From positions 39,812,370 through 39,876,369 of the forward strand of contig NC_135168.1 of NCBI RefSeq assembly GCF_041146795.1: 64,000 nt of DNA, in the 5' to 3' direction. Shown here piece by piece: positions 11,936 to 22,323 of this stretch; within the stretch, counting starts at the first letter, position 1, and each line of letters opens with the position of its first letter. Source of the stretch: Maylandia zebra. Lineage: Eukaryota > Chordata > Actinopteri > Cichliformes > Cichlidae. The position numbers and the translations under genes were made by a program. Below the pieces are notes generated by a model that worked only from the letters and a program-made list of their open reading frames with translations, ran no database searches and had not been told where the DNA came from.

Positions 11936-12778
11936 ACTTTAATAGGTTATTCATATGTTATTAAATAGAAACGGGCAGTTTTGCATTTTGCAGCGCTGTG
12001 TCCTGCTTATTACACAGAAACTACCACAGTTGTTTCCATGTAAAACTTTTTAAGTTTACTGAAATTTTTAGGTTTGCAAGTATCAGGCTTGTAATGTGCT
12101 CCTCTGTCTTATAGTGATTCCAATTTGGATTCAGGAGACAAGAGTCTATCTCTAATTTTAAAATTAGAGATAAAACTTTCCTTTTTGCTAAAGCATATAC
12201 TTAGGGCTGGATCAGGTGACCCTAAATTCCAGCGGCTCCCCACAGACAGCCTTTTTTACCTGCACAAATGCCACCTGGCACAGCCCTGTCCACTGGACCA
12301 GATCCAGAGCACCCTTTGGTTTTTAAAGCATATATGTGATGTAACAGTCTTTTGCATTTGATGTTTAGTTGAGCTGTATGTCCAGATTTTGCTCTTTTGC
12401 ACCCTCTGGTGGTGAATTATGGAGGGTACAGTTGTTTGCAGTTTGGGTCTCCACCCAAATACTTTTTTGCCAGTGCAACTGGTGTCTGCATGCTGCAGCT
12501 CGTGGTTAGCTCCACACATAGAGAAAGTAATGTTCAAAGTTAGAGAAAGAGAAGAAATAAGTGAGAAAGAAGATGGAGAAGAAGATAATAAGCTCATAAA
12601 CGAATATTATCCCCTCCTGGATGTCAGCTAACGAGGTTTGTGTACTGTAAATGTTTTATTTTCTGTGATTAATGACTTTTGATTGATTGACACCAAGTAC
12701 AAGAGTGCATTTTGATGTGATGATTTTTTTTGTTGTTTTCGTCGGTAAGTAGCGCTCACGGGTTTTATAACTCTACAT
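11936..12778. other. No gene seen
   Basis: Sequence between the end of duplication copy A and the MITE at 12,779. Short open frames here lack homology that I recognise and lack splice support. I see no RNA gene or terminal repeats. Confidence 0.5.
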
Positions 12779-13038
12779 CATAGGTGTCACACTCTGGCCA
12801 TACCAAATTATTATTAGAGCTGGCCTACTGATATTATACAGCTAATGTATATATTGTTTAGTATTAAGCTTTGCTTGTTCCATATTCAGTTTTTCAGCAA
12901 AACTTGTTTGAGTCCATAAGAAGAGATTCATTCTTAAATCTGGAGGAAGATTTTTTTTCAGTAAATATTAATGTTAGCCCGCGACCTTGTTCCAGTTTTG
13001 AATTTTGGTCCACTGTATATTTGAGTTTGACACCCCTG
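12779..13038. mobile_element. hAT-type MITE with 8-bp target duplication
   Basis: A 260-bp non-autonomous element. The left end reads CATAGGTGTCACACTC and the right end reads GAGTTTGACACCCCTG, an imperfect inverted pair of the widespread caggggtgtcaaactc type. It is flanked on both sides by ctctacat (12,771-12,778 and 13,039-13,046), the 8-bp duplication typical of hAT elements. Confidence 0.85.
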
Positions 13039-13099
13039 CTCTACATCGTCCCTATGTCAGTCCTTGAGGTTGCTACATGTCATTTGATGTTTGAGCTAA

Positions 13100-15420
13100 T
13101 GAATGGTAGGTCTGAAATCTCTATATTATCGCATGGTGCCTGTTCTACGTCTGGCCAGGGCTCATAAGAGGGTATGTTTTAACCATCCTGAGATGATTGT
13201 AGGCTGTTGGCTAAGAAGTAGTGTTGATATCAGATCTAGTCCTCCGTTATCCTCGGCCCTTTGTAGCATTTTAAAACTAATACGCTGGGGTTTATCTTTC
13301 CAAAGGAATTTAGAAATGAACAGTTCCAGAGTGCTAAACCAGTCTGGTGGTGGTTTACTTGGGATCATCGAAAATAAAAAATTGATTCTTGGCAAGACCA
13401 TCATTTTTATTGTGGCAACCCTTCGATCCCATTAGTGATTTGAGTCTTCCATAATTCTTTTTCTATCCCAGTGCAATCTACAAATATAAATATTTAGGTA
13501 TTAATGTCTCTACTAATCTTGCAGATTTAACTAACCTAATCCAAACAACATCCCACTTTTAAAGAAACTAGAAGGAGCAATTAATCAGAAGAACTGTAGA
13601 TTTTAACCAGTTTGTCGAATAATCTGAAACTTTTGAGAAAGAGTTTATTAATGCATTTACCTCAGTGAGAGTGGTTTGTGAGTTTTGGAGAAAAAGCAAC
13701 ACATCATCCACATAAAGACTAATTTTATGTTCTACATCCTTGCATTTTATACCTTTAATCGCAATAGCCATCTGATGTGGTCTGAAGTGGAGTGTGGCCA
13801 TCCCTGTCTCTGGAGACAGAAATTGTCGGATGTTTGGTCATTTGTCCTGACACATGCTGTTGGGAATTGTATAATATTTTTAACCAGTTTATGAAAGAGT
13901 TTCCAAAACCAAATTTGTGTAGAGTTGCAAATAAAAATTTCCAGTTAACTCTGTCAAACGCAAACATTAATAGTCTATCAAATTAAGTAGTCTACGTGTA
14001 TTTGATGAGTACATACCTTTTATGAAACCAGTTTTGTCAGGATATATTATTGGGGGAGTTATCTTCCCTAATCTTTTTGAGAGAGCTTTGCAGATTATTT
14101 TAAGGTCAACATTAATAAGGGATATTGGACAATAGCTGGTGGGTAATACAGGGTCTTTGCCTGGTTTTAGTAGGAGACTAATGTTGGCAGACACGTCTTG
14201 ATGCATGCTCAATCATCCAGGTAAGTAAATCTCCAAATGTTGATTCTGTTCATCTGGACGTAGGGTAAAATTGGGGAAACCTGCTTGAGTGACGAAACGT
14301 TTCTCCCACCTAAAACGCTACGTCCAGATGAACAGAATCAACTTTTGGAGATAATGTTGGCAGAATTCATATTTGGTGGTAGTTTGCTATTTTCCTTGAT
14401 TTCCTGCAACATTCTGTGGAATACTGGTGCCAGAATTGTCCCGAATTCTTTGTAGAATTCTGCTGGAAATCCATCTGAACCTGGAGCCTTATTATTGGGT
14501 ATACTTCTCAGGGCTTCCCAGAGTTCACCAGATGTCAGCGGTGAATCCACTGCTGTTACTTGACTGTCTGGTCATTTCAGAAGGGCTACGTTGTCAAGAA
14601 ACTAATCAGTTTCATTTTTTGGTGAATATAAAGTTTTGTAAAAATCCCTAAAAGTGTTGTTTATTCTTTCAGGGTCATATACTGTGCTCCCAGATAAGTC
14701 TTTAATGGCACCTATAGTTGTTGTTTCTTTCTTTATTTTTAACTGGTTAGCAATAAATTGACCAGATTTGTTACCATGTACAAAATTTTGCAAGTGAAGT
14801 CTTTGTACTAAGAATTTAATTTTTTTTCTATTAATAATTTCATTTAATTCTAGTTTTGGTTTATGTATTTTATTCAGTATTTCCTGTTCCTTGGAGGACA
14901 CATAGTCATCTTCTTAAGATTTTTCTAATTCCTGAATATGTTTGTTTTCTATTTTCTTTTTATGTGATGAGAAAGAAATAATTTGACCTCTCATCAGAGC
15001 TTTCCCTGCTTCCCAGAGAACAGAGGCTGATGTTCCAGGCTGGTCATTACAGTCTAAATATAAAGCCCACTCTTTTTTTAAGTATTTAATAAAATCTTCA
15101 ACTTTAAACAATGATGTATTAAATCTCCAGTTTTTACTTGGTGGAAAGTGTTAGAATCAAACACACATTAGCAGGATCACTGACAGATATAGGGTGTATC
15201 TCGGTGTCTCAAATGTCACTCAACAGTGAGCTGCTGACGAAGAAATAATCCAGATGAGAGTAATATTTTTGTGTATTAAAAATGCTACTCCCCTTTGTCT
15301 AGAGTTATAGCAGGCTGAGAACACATTAGGAAACTCAAGTTTTTGAAGTTTATCTGTAGCTGTGTCAGGTCTATGAGTCTCCTGTAATAACAAAAAAAGC
15401 GTGTTTGTGATCGTGCCGTG
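13100..15420 (-). mobile_element. Decayed L1-type LINE
   Basis: Reading the minus strand from the right, about 15,390-15,270 encodes the start of an APE endonuclease (LLQETHRPDTATDK ... RGVAFLIHKN). Then, after an apparent internal loss of much of the domain, 15,270-15,200 encodes its later part. RT blocks follow: NNKAPGSDGFPAEFYKEF (about 14,490), YCPISLINVDLKIICKALS (about 14,110), FDRVNWKFLFATLHKFGFG (about 13,950) and ISLYVDDVLLF (about 13,710). A C-terminal LPRINFLFSMIP block lies near 13,390. Several frameshifts and stops separate the blocks, so it is long dead. A separate 160-bp insertion sits at 14,192-14,351. Confidence 0.9.
14192..14351. mobile_element. Short Penelope-related insertion with 13-bp target duplication
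   Basis: A 160-bp insertion into the dead L1. The 13-bp taatgttggcaga is duplicated at 14,179-14,191 and 14,352-14,364. The insert is a near-palindrome: its two arms carry tgttcatctggacgta and tacgtccagatgaaca. Between them lies GTGACGAAACGT, resembling the GAAAC side of a hammerhead ribozyme core. A related copy lies at about 30,685-30,800. Confidence 0.7.
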
Positions 15421-15424
15421 TAGA

Positions 15425-16265
15425 TGTGTAAAGATTGAGGGTGTTGTAGGTGACTGCGTAGGAAAACAAGCGCAGTAAAAGAAGGGAGAAGGAAGAGAAC
15501 CGTGAAAAAGGAGGGATGAATGAAAAGGAAGAGGAGAATAATAGAAAAATGAAGCAGATTCTGTTGTTAATACAACCAGGGAGTGTTGCTGGGGTTGCAG
15601 TAGCGCTCTTCGAGCTCTTACTATCTCATCAGAATACTGATTGTTGTGTCGGACTTCTCATGTTATTCTTGGAATGTTGACAAACAGAATTCACACTTTT
15701 ATATCAGAATTCTGGATTTCATCCCAGACTCTATCCTGGTTCTTAGAATTCTGAACTTTACTTAAGAATTTTCACTTTCTTCTTAGAAATTTGCCTCTTA
15801 GAATTCTCACTGAGTAATAGAAGCTCACACAACCATTATGTACTCCCATGTTATCCCAGCAATATGATCACCATAGAAATACAGTCAAACAGATCCTCCA
15901 CAGTTGATTCCAAAGCAAATGCTGTAAGATCTGTTGGCCATTAGGGCTAAAACACTGAAGTCAAGTCTATAGAAGACACATTAGACAGAGCAAAAATGCT
16001 ATTTTCTTTAACCTCAAGGTAGTTTGTATGGAGGGTGTTTATGTAAAAAAGAACAAATGTGAATTGACACAAACTGCAGATGTAGCCAGTAGATACTTAC
16101 ATGAATTTATTAAAAGAAATGAAATAAATAAAGAACAAGTATTTGAGCTGCTTTAACATCCCAGAGAACAATGTGAGAATTTATGCATTTTTGCTTAAGT
16201 ATTGCTGATGTATAGCATATTATTATGATTAAAATGAGATTAAAAAAAAAACCCAAACAGTTTAC
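15425..16265. other. No gene seen
   Basis: AT-rich spacer between the L1 and the orphan exon. There are several aattc/gaattc-rich stretches near 15,680-15,800, but no coding frame, RNA gene or clear transposon end that I can support. Confidence 0.5.
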
Positions 16266-16314
16266 CATGAGACACTCCCTGTAGAATCACCATCAGTCCA
16301 AGCACAACTTCCAT
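16266..16314 (-). pseudogene. Orphan signal-peptide exon of the Ig-receptor family
   Basis: 49-nt exon encoding MEVVLGLMVILQGVSH plus one base, followed by an intact donor (G|gtaaac). It has the same length, phase and sequence pattern as the four first exons at 42,469, 47,923, 51,876 and 55,075 ([16 protein letters not shown] type). The Ig, membrane and tail exons expected at lower coordinates are missing; a dead L1 occupies that ground instead. It is either a relic of a third receptor copy or a still-transcribed leader without a body. Confidence 0.7.
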
Positions 16315-17833
16315 GTCTCCTCCTTGTTCAGTGTGCGCTGACAAAGTCAGCATACTTTATTAAATGGCATGTACATCAAGGAGTTAAAAGTCACAATTGG
16401 CTTCTGATAAACCTCTAAGACAGTTCTTTCTGTATATGTGGAAAGCTGAAAAGGAACACCAGCACATATTTCACATAATCTACGTGGTAGAAATAAAAGG
16501 AACCCCTCAGAGCTTGTGCAGACTTTTTACTTATTGCTCACACTTTCACTAAACTACTTTTAGATCTGTAACAAGTTAACACTATCTTGCCCATCACTTA
16601 GTGTGTACTAATACAGCACTCCCCTTTCTATAATTCAACTGTTTATATCTCATCTTAAATGGGAAAATAAATATTTGATGGTCCACAGTATCAAATGGAG
16701 CAGATCATCTACGAGCACAACTGACTGAGCAGTATCAGGGTTACATAATAGATCATTACCCTCTAAAGTCAGAACTATGAAAATATTTTTTAAATTCACA
16801 TTTTTTTAATCTATTTGCATTCATGACTTTCAAATTAATAATATTTACTGCATGCAGTATTTTTTTCTATTTATTGCTTACAGTAGCGCTGCATGTGTCT
16901 GATAAGTGCAAATAAGTATAATTCTGTTTGATCTATTTTTAAGTGCAAAAATACATATTTCTGTTTTTGGCTTATAGTATTTCCACAAATTCAGTCATAC
17001 TCATCCTAAGTAAGAAAGTATTTCTGAAGGTCCTTTTGTTTTACACAGTAAGCTGAGTTATGTGACTAAGTAGGAATTGGATCTGAACTACATTTTACCT
17101 TAAAAAGCAACTAACATATAACAATAAAGTTACATTAACACTTCTTCTTAATGAAATTATTATTATTATTATTTACAGTCAACTTTATTAAAACAGTTAC
17201 ATTATTCTTCAGTTGCATGAGAAAATAGACGTGTGAAACAATGTAGAAGTTTGTGAATATTTTAGCAACACAGAGCCTCAGTTTCACCCTGAGATCTCAC
17301 CATACAAGGAGATATGTTCATTTTACACCACTACCATATGTAGGAAGTGAAACGCAGACAATGGTCAACATACAAACTGCAGGCCCACAAAGAGCCCAGC
17401 TATTGTACTTTTATTTCTCTTCATTTTTTCCTGTCAGTTTTCCTAATGTCAAATCCACACTGATAAATATGCCATCCTATTAGTTATAATTAAAACACAA
17501 TTTTCAAACTTTTTTTATTCATACAAAGTAATATATGAATTAAATGAGGCACTAAACACAAGGTTTGATATATCTTTTAATATATTTCTAACTAGAGTGA
17601 AATATTTTTTTAAAAAATGCCTACTTACTCACTGAAAAATACTTTTCCCATTCATTTACAGTGTTTTTATTGCTTTTAAGGAACTTTGAATCAACATAAT
17701 ATACATGACTCTATATTCTTATGTGGCCTGTAAAATATGATCACATAGCTACAAGCATAAAATTTGTATTGTTTTCAAGTCTTTTTCAACATTAAACACA
17801 TACAATATGAAACTTCCACAGTCACCTCCTGAT

Positions 17834-18419
17834 GTTTAAGCAGCTTGGAAAAGAAAGCAACTGGACTTCTTTAAGTTTCATGAAAATGTTTCATCTCTGG
17901 TCCAAGAGGCATCTTCACTTCTAAAAACAAATGGTGGAGAGTCCCAGGTGTTTAAACCCTGGTAGGAGTTGTCCCTTATGAGCGTCATTGACCCACGATT
18001 GATCGTGTGCTTCATTGCATGAGCCAAGGTGTTTAAAAAAACAAAGCATGAGTCCTTACCACCAGAGGTTTTGAGTGAAACCACCCTAAGCCCTTACCTA
18101 AAACTATTATGTGACCCATCACTTGACAAAGCAGGGATTGAGGAACCTGGGAAAGGATCTAAAAACTGGGTTGTAGGTGGCAGACACTTGGTGTTGTAAT
18201 GGTAATGACTTACACCTTGGGTCATATGATGACGGACATGATTATTAGTGGGTCAAAGACCTTCTTAAGTGAAACACTCCACCATTTGGTTTCAGAACTG
18301 AAGAGGTTTGTCGGATGAGAGGTGAAGCGTCTTCAAGAAACTCAGCGAAGTCCAGTTGCTTTCAAGCCAAGCTCCTTAGATTACCATGACCTGGATGACT
18401 GAGAACCTACACAGACATA
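17834..18419. mobile_element. Penelope-like inverted unit with 8-bp target duplication
   Basis: A 586-bp insertion in copy B, absent at the matching point of copy A (near 8510). It is flanked by ctcctgat at 17,826-17,833 and 18,420-18,427. Both ends carry, in opposite orientation, the teleost repeat motif aactggactt/aagtccagtt next to a 'gaggtgaagcgtc' or equivalent block. The right end reads CTGAAGA, a hairpin, then GAAGCGTC; the left end on the minus strand reads GTGAAGA, a hairpin, then GAAAC. This resembles the hammerhead-ribozyme ends described for Penelope-like elements. There is no transposase or RT frame, so it is a fragment or non-autonomous derivative. Confidence 0.6.
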
Positions 18420-18511
18420 CTCCTGATTGTTGTTTTTGAATTTCCTTTTTATTTTTATTTCATTGATCCTCAGTTCAGTGTCCAGTGCTGATTATGAGAG
18501 AGGTCTGTTCA

Positions 18512-21113
18512 CTAAAGCTCAGACTCACACTTAAGGTTTATATTCTCTGTTTCAAACCTGAGGCTGTGAAAGAAAGAAAAAACAATTATAGCAAAACAAA
18601 GACTTTTACAATTACCCATCAAATGATGGTATTCACTGGAATTATGTTATTGTTTATTAACCTCTTTTGATCATGGGCCGCCTTGTTAGAAGTCTTCTTA
18701 AGATGCTTCAGTTCCCGATACACAACACAGCATGACACTGCTATCAGAGGAGATCCCAGTGCAGCAAAGACTAGCCTCAGGTAAGGAAAACTGTGTGCTG
18801 AGAGAAGAGAACACAGTGATAATTATAAGTACAGTACTTACAATTTATTCAAGCGTAAACTTTGGTAAGACTTTGGTATTATTATGGTTAACTAACTGTA
18901 AATATATAAATGTTTGGGCACAACCCCCACACACTGGGTACCCTTAAGCCTTGTTTCTTAAGATGTAGCGATGTGAGTTGATGTATTTCACGTCAATCTT
19001 TTTCTAAAACTAATCAAGTAACTTTAGTGACTAAACTAAATAAAGAGGTGGTGAAAGAAGACTGGAACAATGGGGGAAAACACTCAAACGTGTTGCATTG
19101 CCCTCCAGGTTCCTCCTCCTCCCTGCCGGTCTACCTGTCAGAGTCCTGGGTCTGTGGCCCAGTATGTGGAGTTGTTTAGTATCTATTTTCCATGTTATGG
19201 CTGTCTATGTTTTGAGTTTCTATTTGTAGGTCCTAGGTTTTGGCCCCGTTGCACCTCATGTTATCCTGTGCTCCCTCTGCTCTGTGTCTTGTCATTCCCT
19301 GCTGGTGTGTTCCCTCTGTGTAAGGCCCGTGTTTTATTGTGAAGGTCTGTGTCAGTGTATTCAGTTTGCATCCTCCCTGTCTCATCAGATTCATTAGGTT
19401 CAGCTGTGTCTCCCTCCTGTGTGCAGTTTCCTCATTTCTTAGTTCTGTTTCTCACCACCCTCGCTATTGGTTGTATGTCATTCTCCTTCAATAAAGCTCA
19501 CTCACACATCAGCCAATGCCTGTGCTTTGGGTCCTTCACAAACAGCACATGACACTATCCATGAGCTCTACAAACATCTATAATATTTATAGATGCTCTA
19601 GACAGAGCTGATTAGCATTGTTTTAAAGTTACTATTACTTTACAATAACAATTCAGATAATTTCATAAAAAATTAACATATTTTTACACATTATAATTTT
19701 ATTAAAAAATAAAATAGTTAAAAGTATTTAACTATAAGTTTACCATTTATTAACCAAGTTATGAAGTAATTTATGTTAAAGCAAATGTAACTGCATTTGC
19801 AACAAGGAAGATCTTAATACTCGTATGAAACAAGTCAGCTTGTTATGGGGTTGAGGATTCACTACTATATAACTAATAGTTAACATTATTACATGTTATT
19901 TAATACTTCATTAAGTGACCTCCATACAAGTATTAAGAACTTCAGCTTTGTTTCTTCCATAGTCTTTGCATGTTAACACTTTCTGATTCACACATGTTCT
20001 TATCTTTTATTCTTTTCATTCTTTTTGTGAAGCACATTGTGAAGGAAATTGGTAGATAGATAAATATTATTCTTTTTTTTATCTTTCACTAAACCTGACC
20101 ATACCACACCAGAGCTGGTAGTGTTACACACTGAAGAAAAGCCACACTGAAAACTTGTGCTGAACAAGGGCAAATTTCCTGTCACAAAACCGCATCTGCT
20201 AAAATATTTCTTCTTCACAGCTTAATGTTCTCATTTAATGCAACTAATAATAATCAGTGACCAAGTGGAAAGTTTCAGTGTGCCTTTAGAGTTTAGGTGG
20301 TAGTTACTGGGTAATAAAAGATGATTAAATCATAAAAATGAATAGCAGCCCATGTGTGGCTAAATGACCACAAATACCAATAGAGAGACAAATACTGCAT
20401 CAACATATACTCTGTTCTATTCTGTTCACTGTACATTTCCATCTTTCTTTCCATATGTTTTTCCCCCATTCTAGCTTCTATCATTTGTTGCACAAGTGAT
20501 GTTTACTGTGTTTAACAGTTCTACTGCCACATGATGCTTACATTTGTAATTAACTTTATAATAACATAAAAACTAGGCAATAAAGAGTAACTTACATAAC
20601 TTGCTTTCAACTTTGCTGTTGTCTTTAACATCCAGGGTGAAATTAATGTTTTTCTCTTGGACTCCATTTGAATTAAAGATCTCAATGCTGTATTGACCTG
20701 AATCATTCTTCTTCAGGTTTGTGATCTTGAGTGTCCCGTTCTTGATTATAAACGTTAGTCTGTTGTTAAATTCCTTGTCTGTCATTATTTTTTCTTTCTT
20801 CAGACTGAACACAGTTTTTGTCTCATTGGGAAGCACCTTCAAACACTTCATTTCACGGCCACTAGCATCAGTCATTACTTGGATATACACAGTTCCTTCA
20901 AGAAGAGGAGAGCATGGACATGTGCTCGTCCTGAGGTCACATGTGGTCGCATCAACTGGAAAGAGAGCTGGAGAAGATGCATTTAATAGAACATGAGGTG
21001 AAATTATTCACACTACAAATGTGAATGTTTGGCTTCTTTATGAGGACAATCTTACCTTGAGTTCCTCCTGCTAGTAGCACAATGATAAAAAAAAACTGTT
21101 CCATGCTCATCAT
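18512..21113 (-). CDS. Single V-type Ig-domain membrane receptor, copy B
   Basis: Paralogue of the gene at 8574-10,562 with matching exons: about 21,057-21,113, 20,596-20,967, 18,662-18,797 and 18,512-18,563. Exons 2, 3 and 4 have identical lengths in both copies (372, 136 and 52 nt), and all junction phases agree. The signal peptide has an extra Phe from a 3-base longer T run (MEQFFFIIVLLAGGTQ core). The V domain keeps DSGQY and the CPC cluster, and the tail ends in ...CESEL. Substitutions are spread across the Ig exon, more visibly than in the tail. The long intron between exons 2 and 3 contains the repeat at about 19,105-19,555. Both copies look translatable. The exact start among clustered ATGs is uncertain by a few codons. 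Confidence 0.8.
19105..19555 (+). repeat. Unclassified dispersed repeat, copy 1
   Basis: A pyrimidine-rich block inserted in copy B after ccaggttcctcc and absent in copy A. It contains caataaagctcactcac and then 'cctgtgctttgggtcctt' near its end, before catgacac. The same end motif recurs at about 57,180-57,230 and, inverted, at 62,131-62,230. The family is not recognised. Confidence 0.6.
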
Positions 21114-21518
21114 TCATCCACGGTGTGGTTTTAATCTTTCAAAGCTTCTAGAAAATTATGTACAAATCTGGGTGTAAATCTGCTGCAAACCTGAGTCCTA
21201 ACTGACAGGAAACAGTCAACGGGAGATGATATATTTAGTTATTTTCAAAGTTAGGAAATCAACTTTCACTTCTGCTTGCCAACAAAAAGACTCAGATGAG
21301 TTGTTTGCGTTTTGTAGTGACCTGATTTCAAGAAATATCCATCAAATGCAAATAAACAATTTCCCCCTCACTTTTATACGCAAAACGAAATCTAGACAAA
21401 ACACACTTTCAAAAGTGTGTCAGGCACACATACTTTCTTCACATGTACTTTTGAGAAAGAACATGCAACATCTGAAGTGACACGTTAAGTCACAAACAGT
21501 TGTTCCTGTGGGGAGAGC

Positions 21519-21524
21519 TTTATT
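21519..21524 (-). terminator. Poly(A) signal of small gene copy B
   Basis: AATAAA on the minus strand, 13 nt past the stop codon. The same signal at the same distance is kept in copy A. Confidence 0.65.
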
Positions 21525-21536
21525 GCTTAAGAGTCT

Positions 21537-22089
21537 TTACAGGGTGTCCAAGAGAGACATCATTTTATGTTTGTAAGTTTGCAGAGTTTGCTTTCTGAAA
21601 GGAAGGAAACAAATTGGCGTAGAAAGAATAAAATATAAACAACCTATGAAAAAGCAGCTTACTAAAAGGATGCAAATCATGAGCACAATATGAAACGGTG
21701 AGGCAATGCTGACCAACAAACAAAGAAGCCTTTTGTCTACCAAAGGAGGCTGAATTCAATATGAGAATCTCAGCTACACAACTAAATAATAAACAACAAT
21801 AATCAATAAATAAATGAACATGACGTGATTATGCGATGGAAGCAAACATTACAGATCTTCACTTTTCTAATTAGCCTCAGGCTAATTAGCAGGCCTTTAG
21901 CATGAGGAGTGATGATGAACATGAATATAAGAAGAATCAGGTAAACTATTGTTTAATCAAGGTAAAGATGAATGTAAATAGTTTACTTACAGTTAAATAG
22001 ATGCACAGAGCAGCACAGGCTAAGGTAGTATGTAAGCACTGAGCTACAAGTGAGAAAAGCTCATCAGCCAAAAAAAAAGACCCATGCAT
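21537..22089 (-). CDS. Compact two-exon gene for a small hydrophobic protein, copy B
   Basis: I do not recognise this gene. Exon 1 is 21,991-22,089 (33 codons, start ATGCATGGG in an accAATG-like context, donor ACT|GTAAGT). Exon 2 is 21,537-21,749 (71 codons including stop, acceptor TTCAG|CCT). The 241-bp intron is phase 0, and the product is 103 residues. The first exon has one hydrophobic stretch (LVAQCLHTTLACAALCIYL). The second has a long hydrophobic run starting KRLLCLLVSIA and continuing through LMICILLVSCFFIGCLYFIL, then a short basic tail (FRKQTLQTYKHK). A membrane protein with two or three helices is inferred. A TATA box lies 52 nt upstream and an AATAAA 13 nt past the stop, so a complete Pol II unit fits in about 0.65 kb. 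The exon 2 acceptor has a weak pyrimidine tract. Confidence 0.6.
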
Positions 22090-22140
22090 TGGTACTTCCT
22101 GCTTTACAGAGCAGAGATGGAACTGTGTGTGGTGCAGGGC

Positions 22141-22147
22141 TTTTATA
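22141..22147 (-). promoter_or_regulatory. TATA box of small gene copy B
   Basis: TATAAAA on the minus strand within CTATAAAAGCCCTGC, conserved with copy A. Transcription would start near 22,115, leaving a short leader before the ATG at 22,089. Confidence 0.7.
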
Positions 22148-22323
22148 GTCAGTGAGTCTACTTTGACTTTTATTTTGTATACATCTTCTTATTCTGCCCT
22201 AAAAATAGAAGTGACAACTACATCCATGCGCACACGTCCATCAGAATGTACATGTTGGCATTAGTTGGGCATCTCATAAGTTTTTACTCTGCCACAGTGC
22301 AATGCCACAAAATAACCAGTTCA

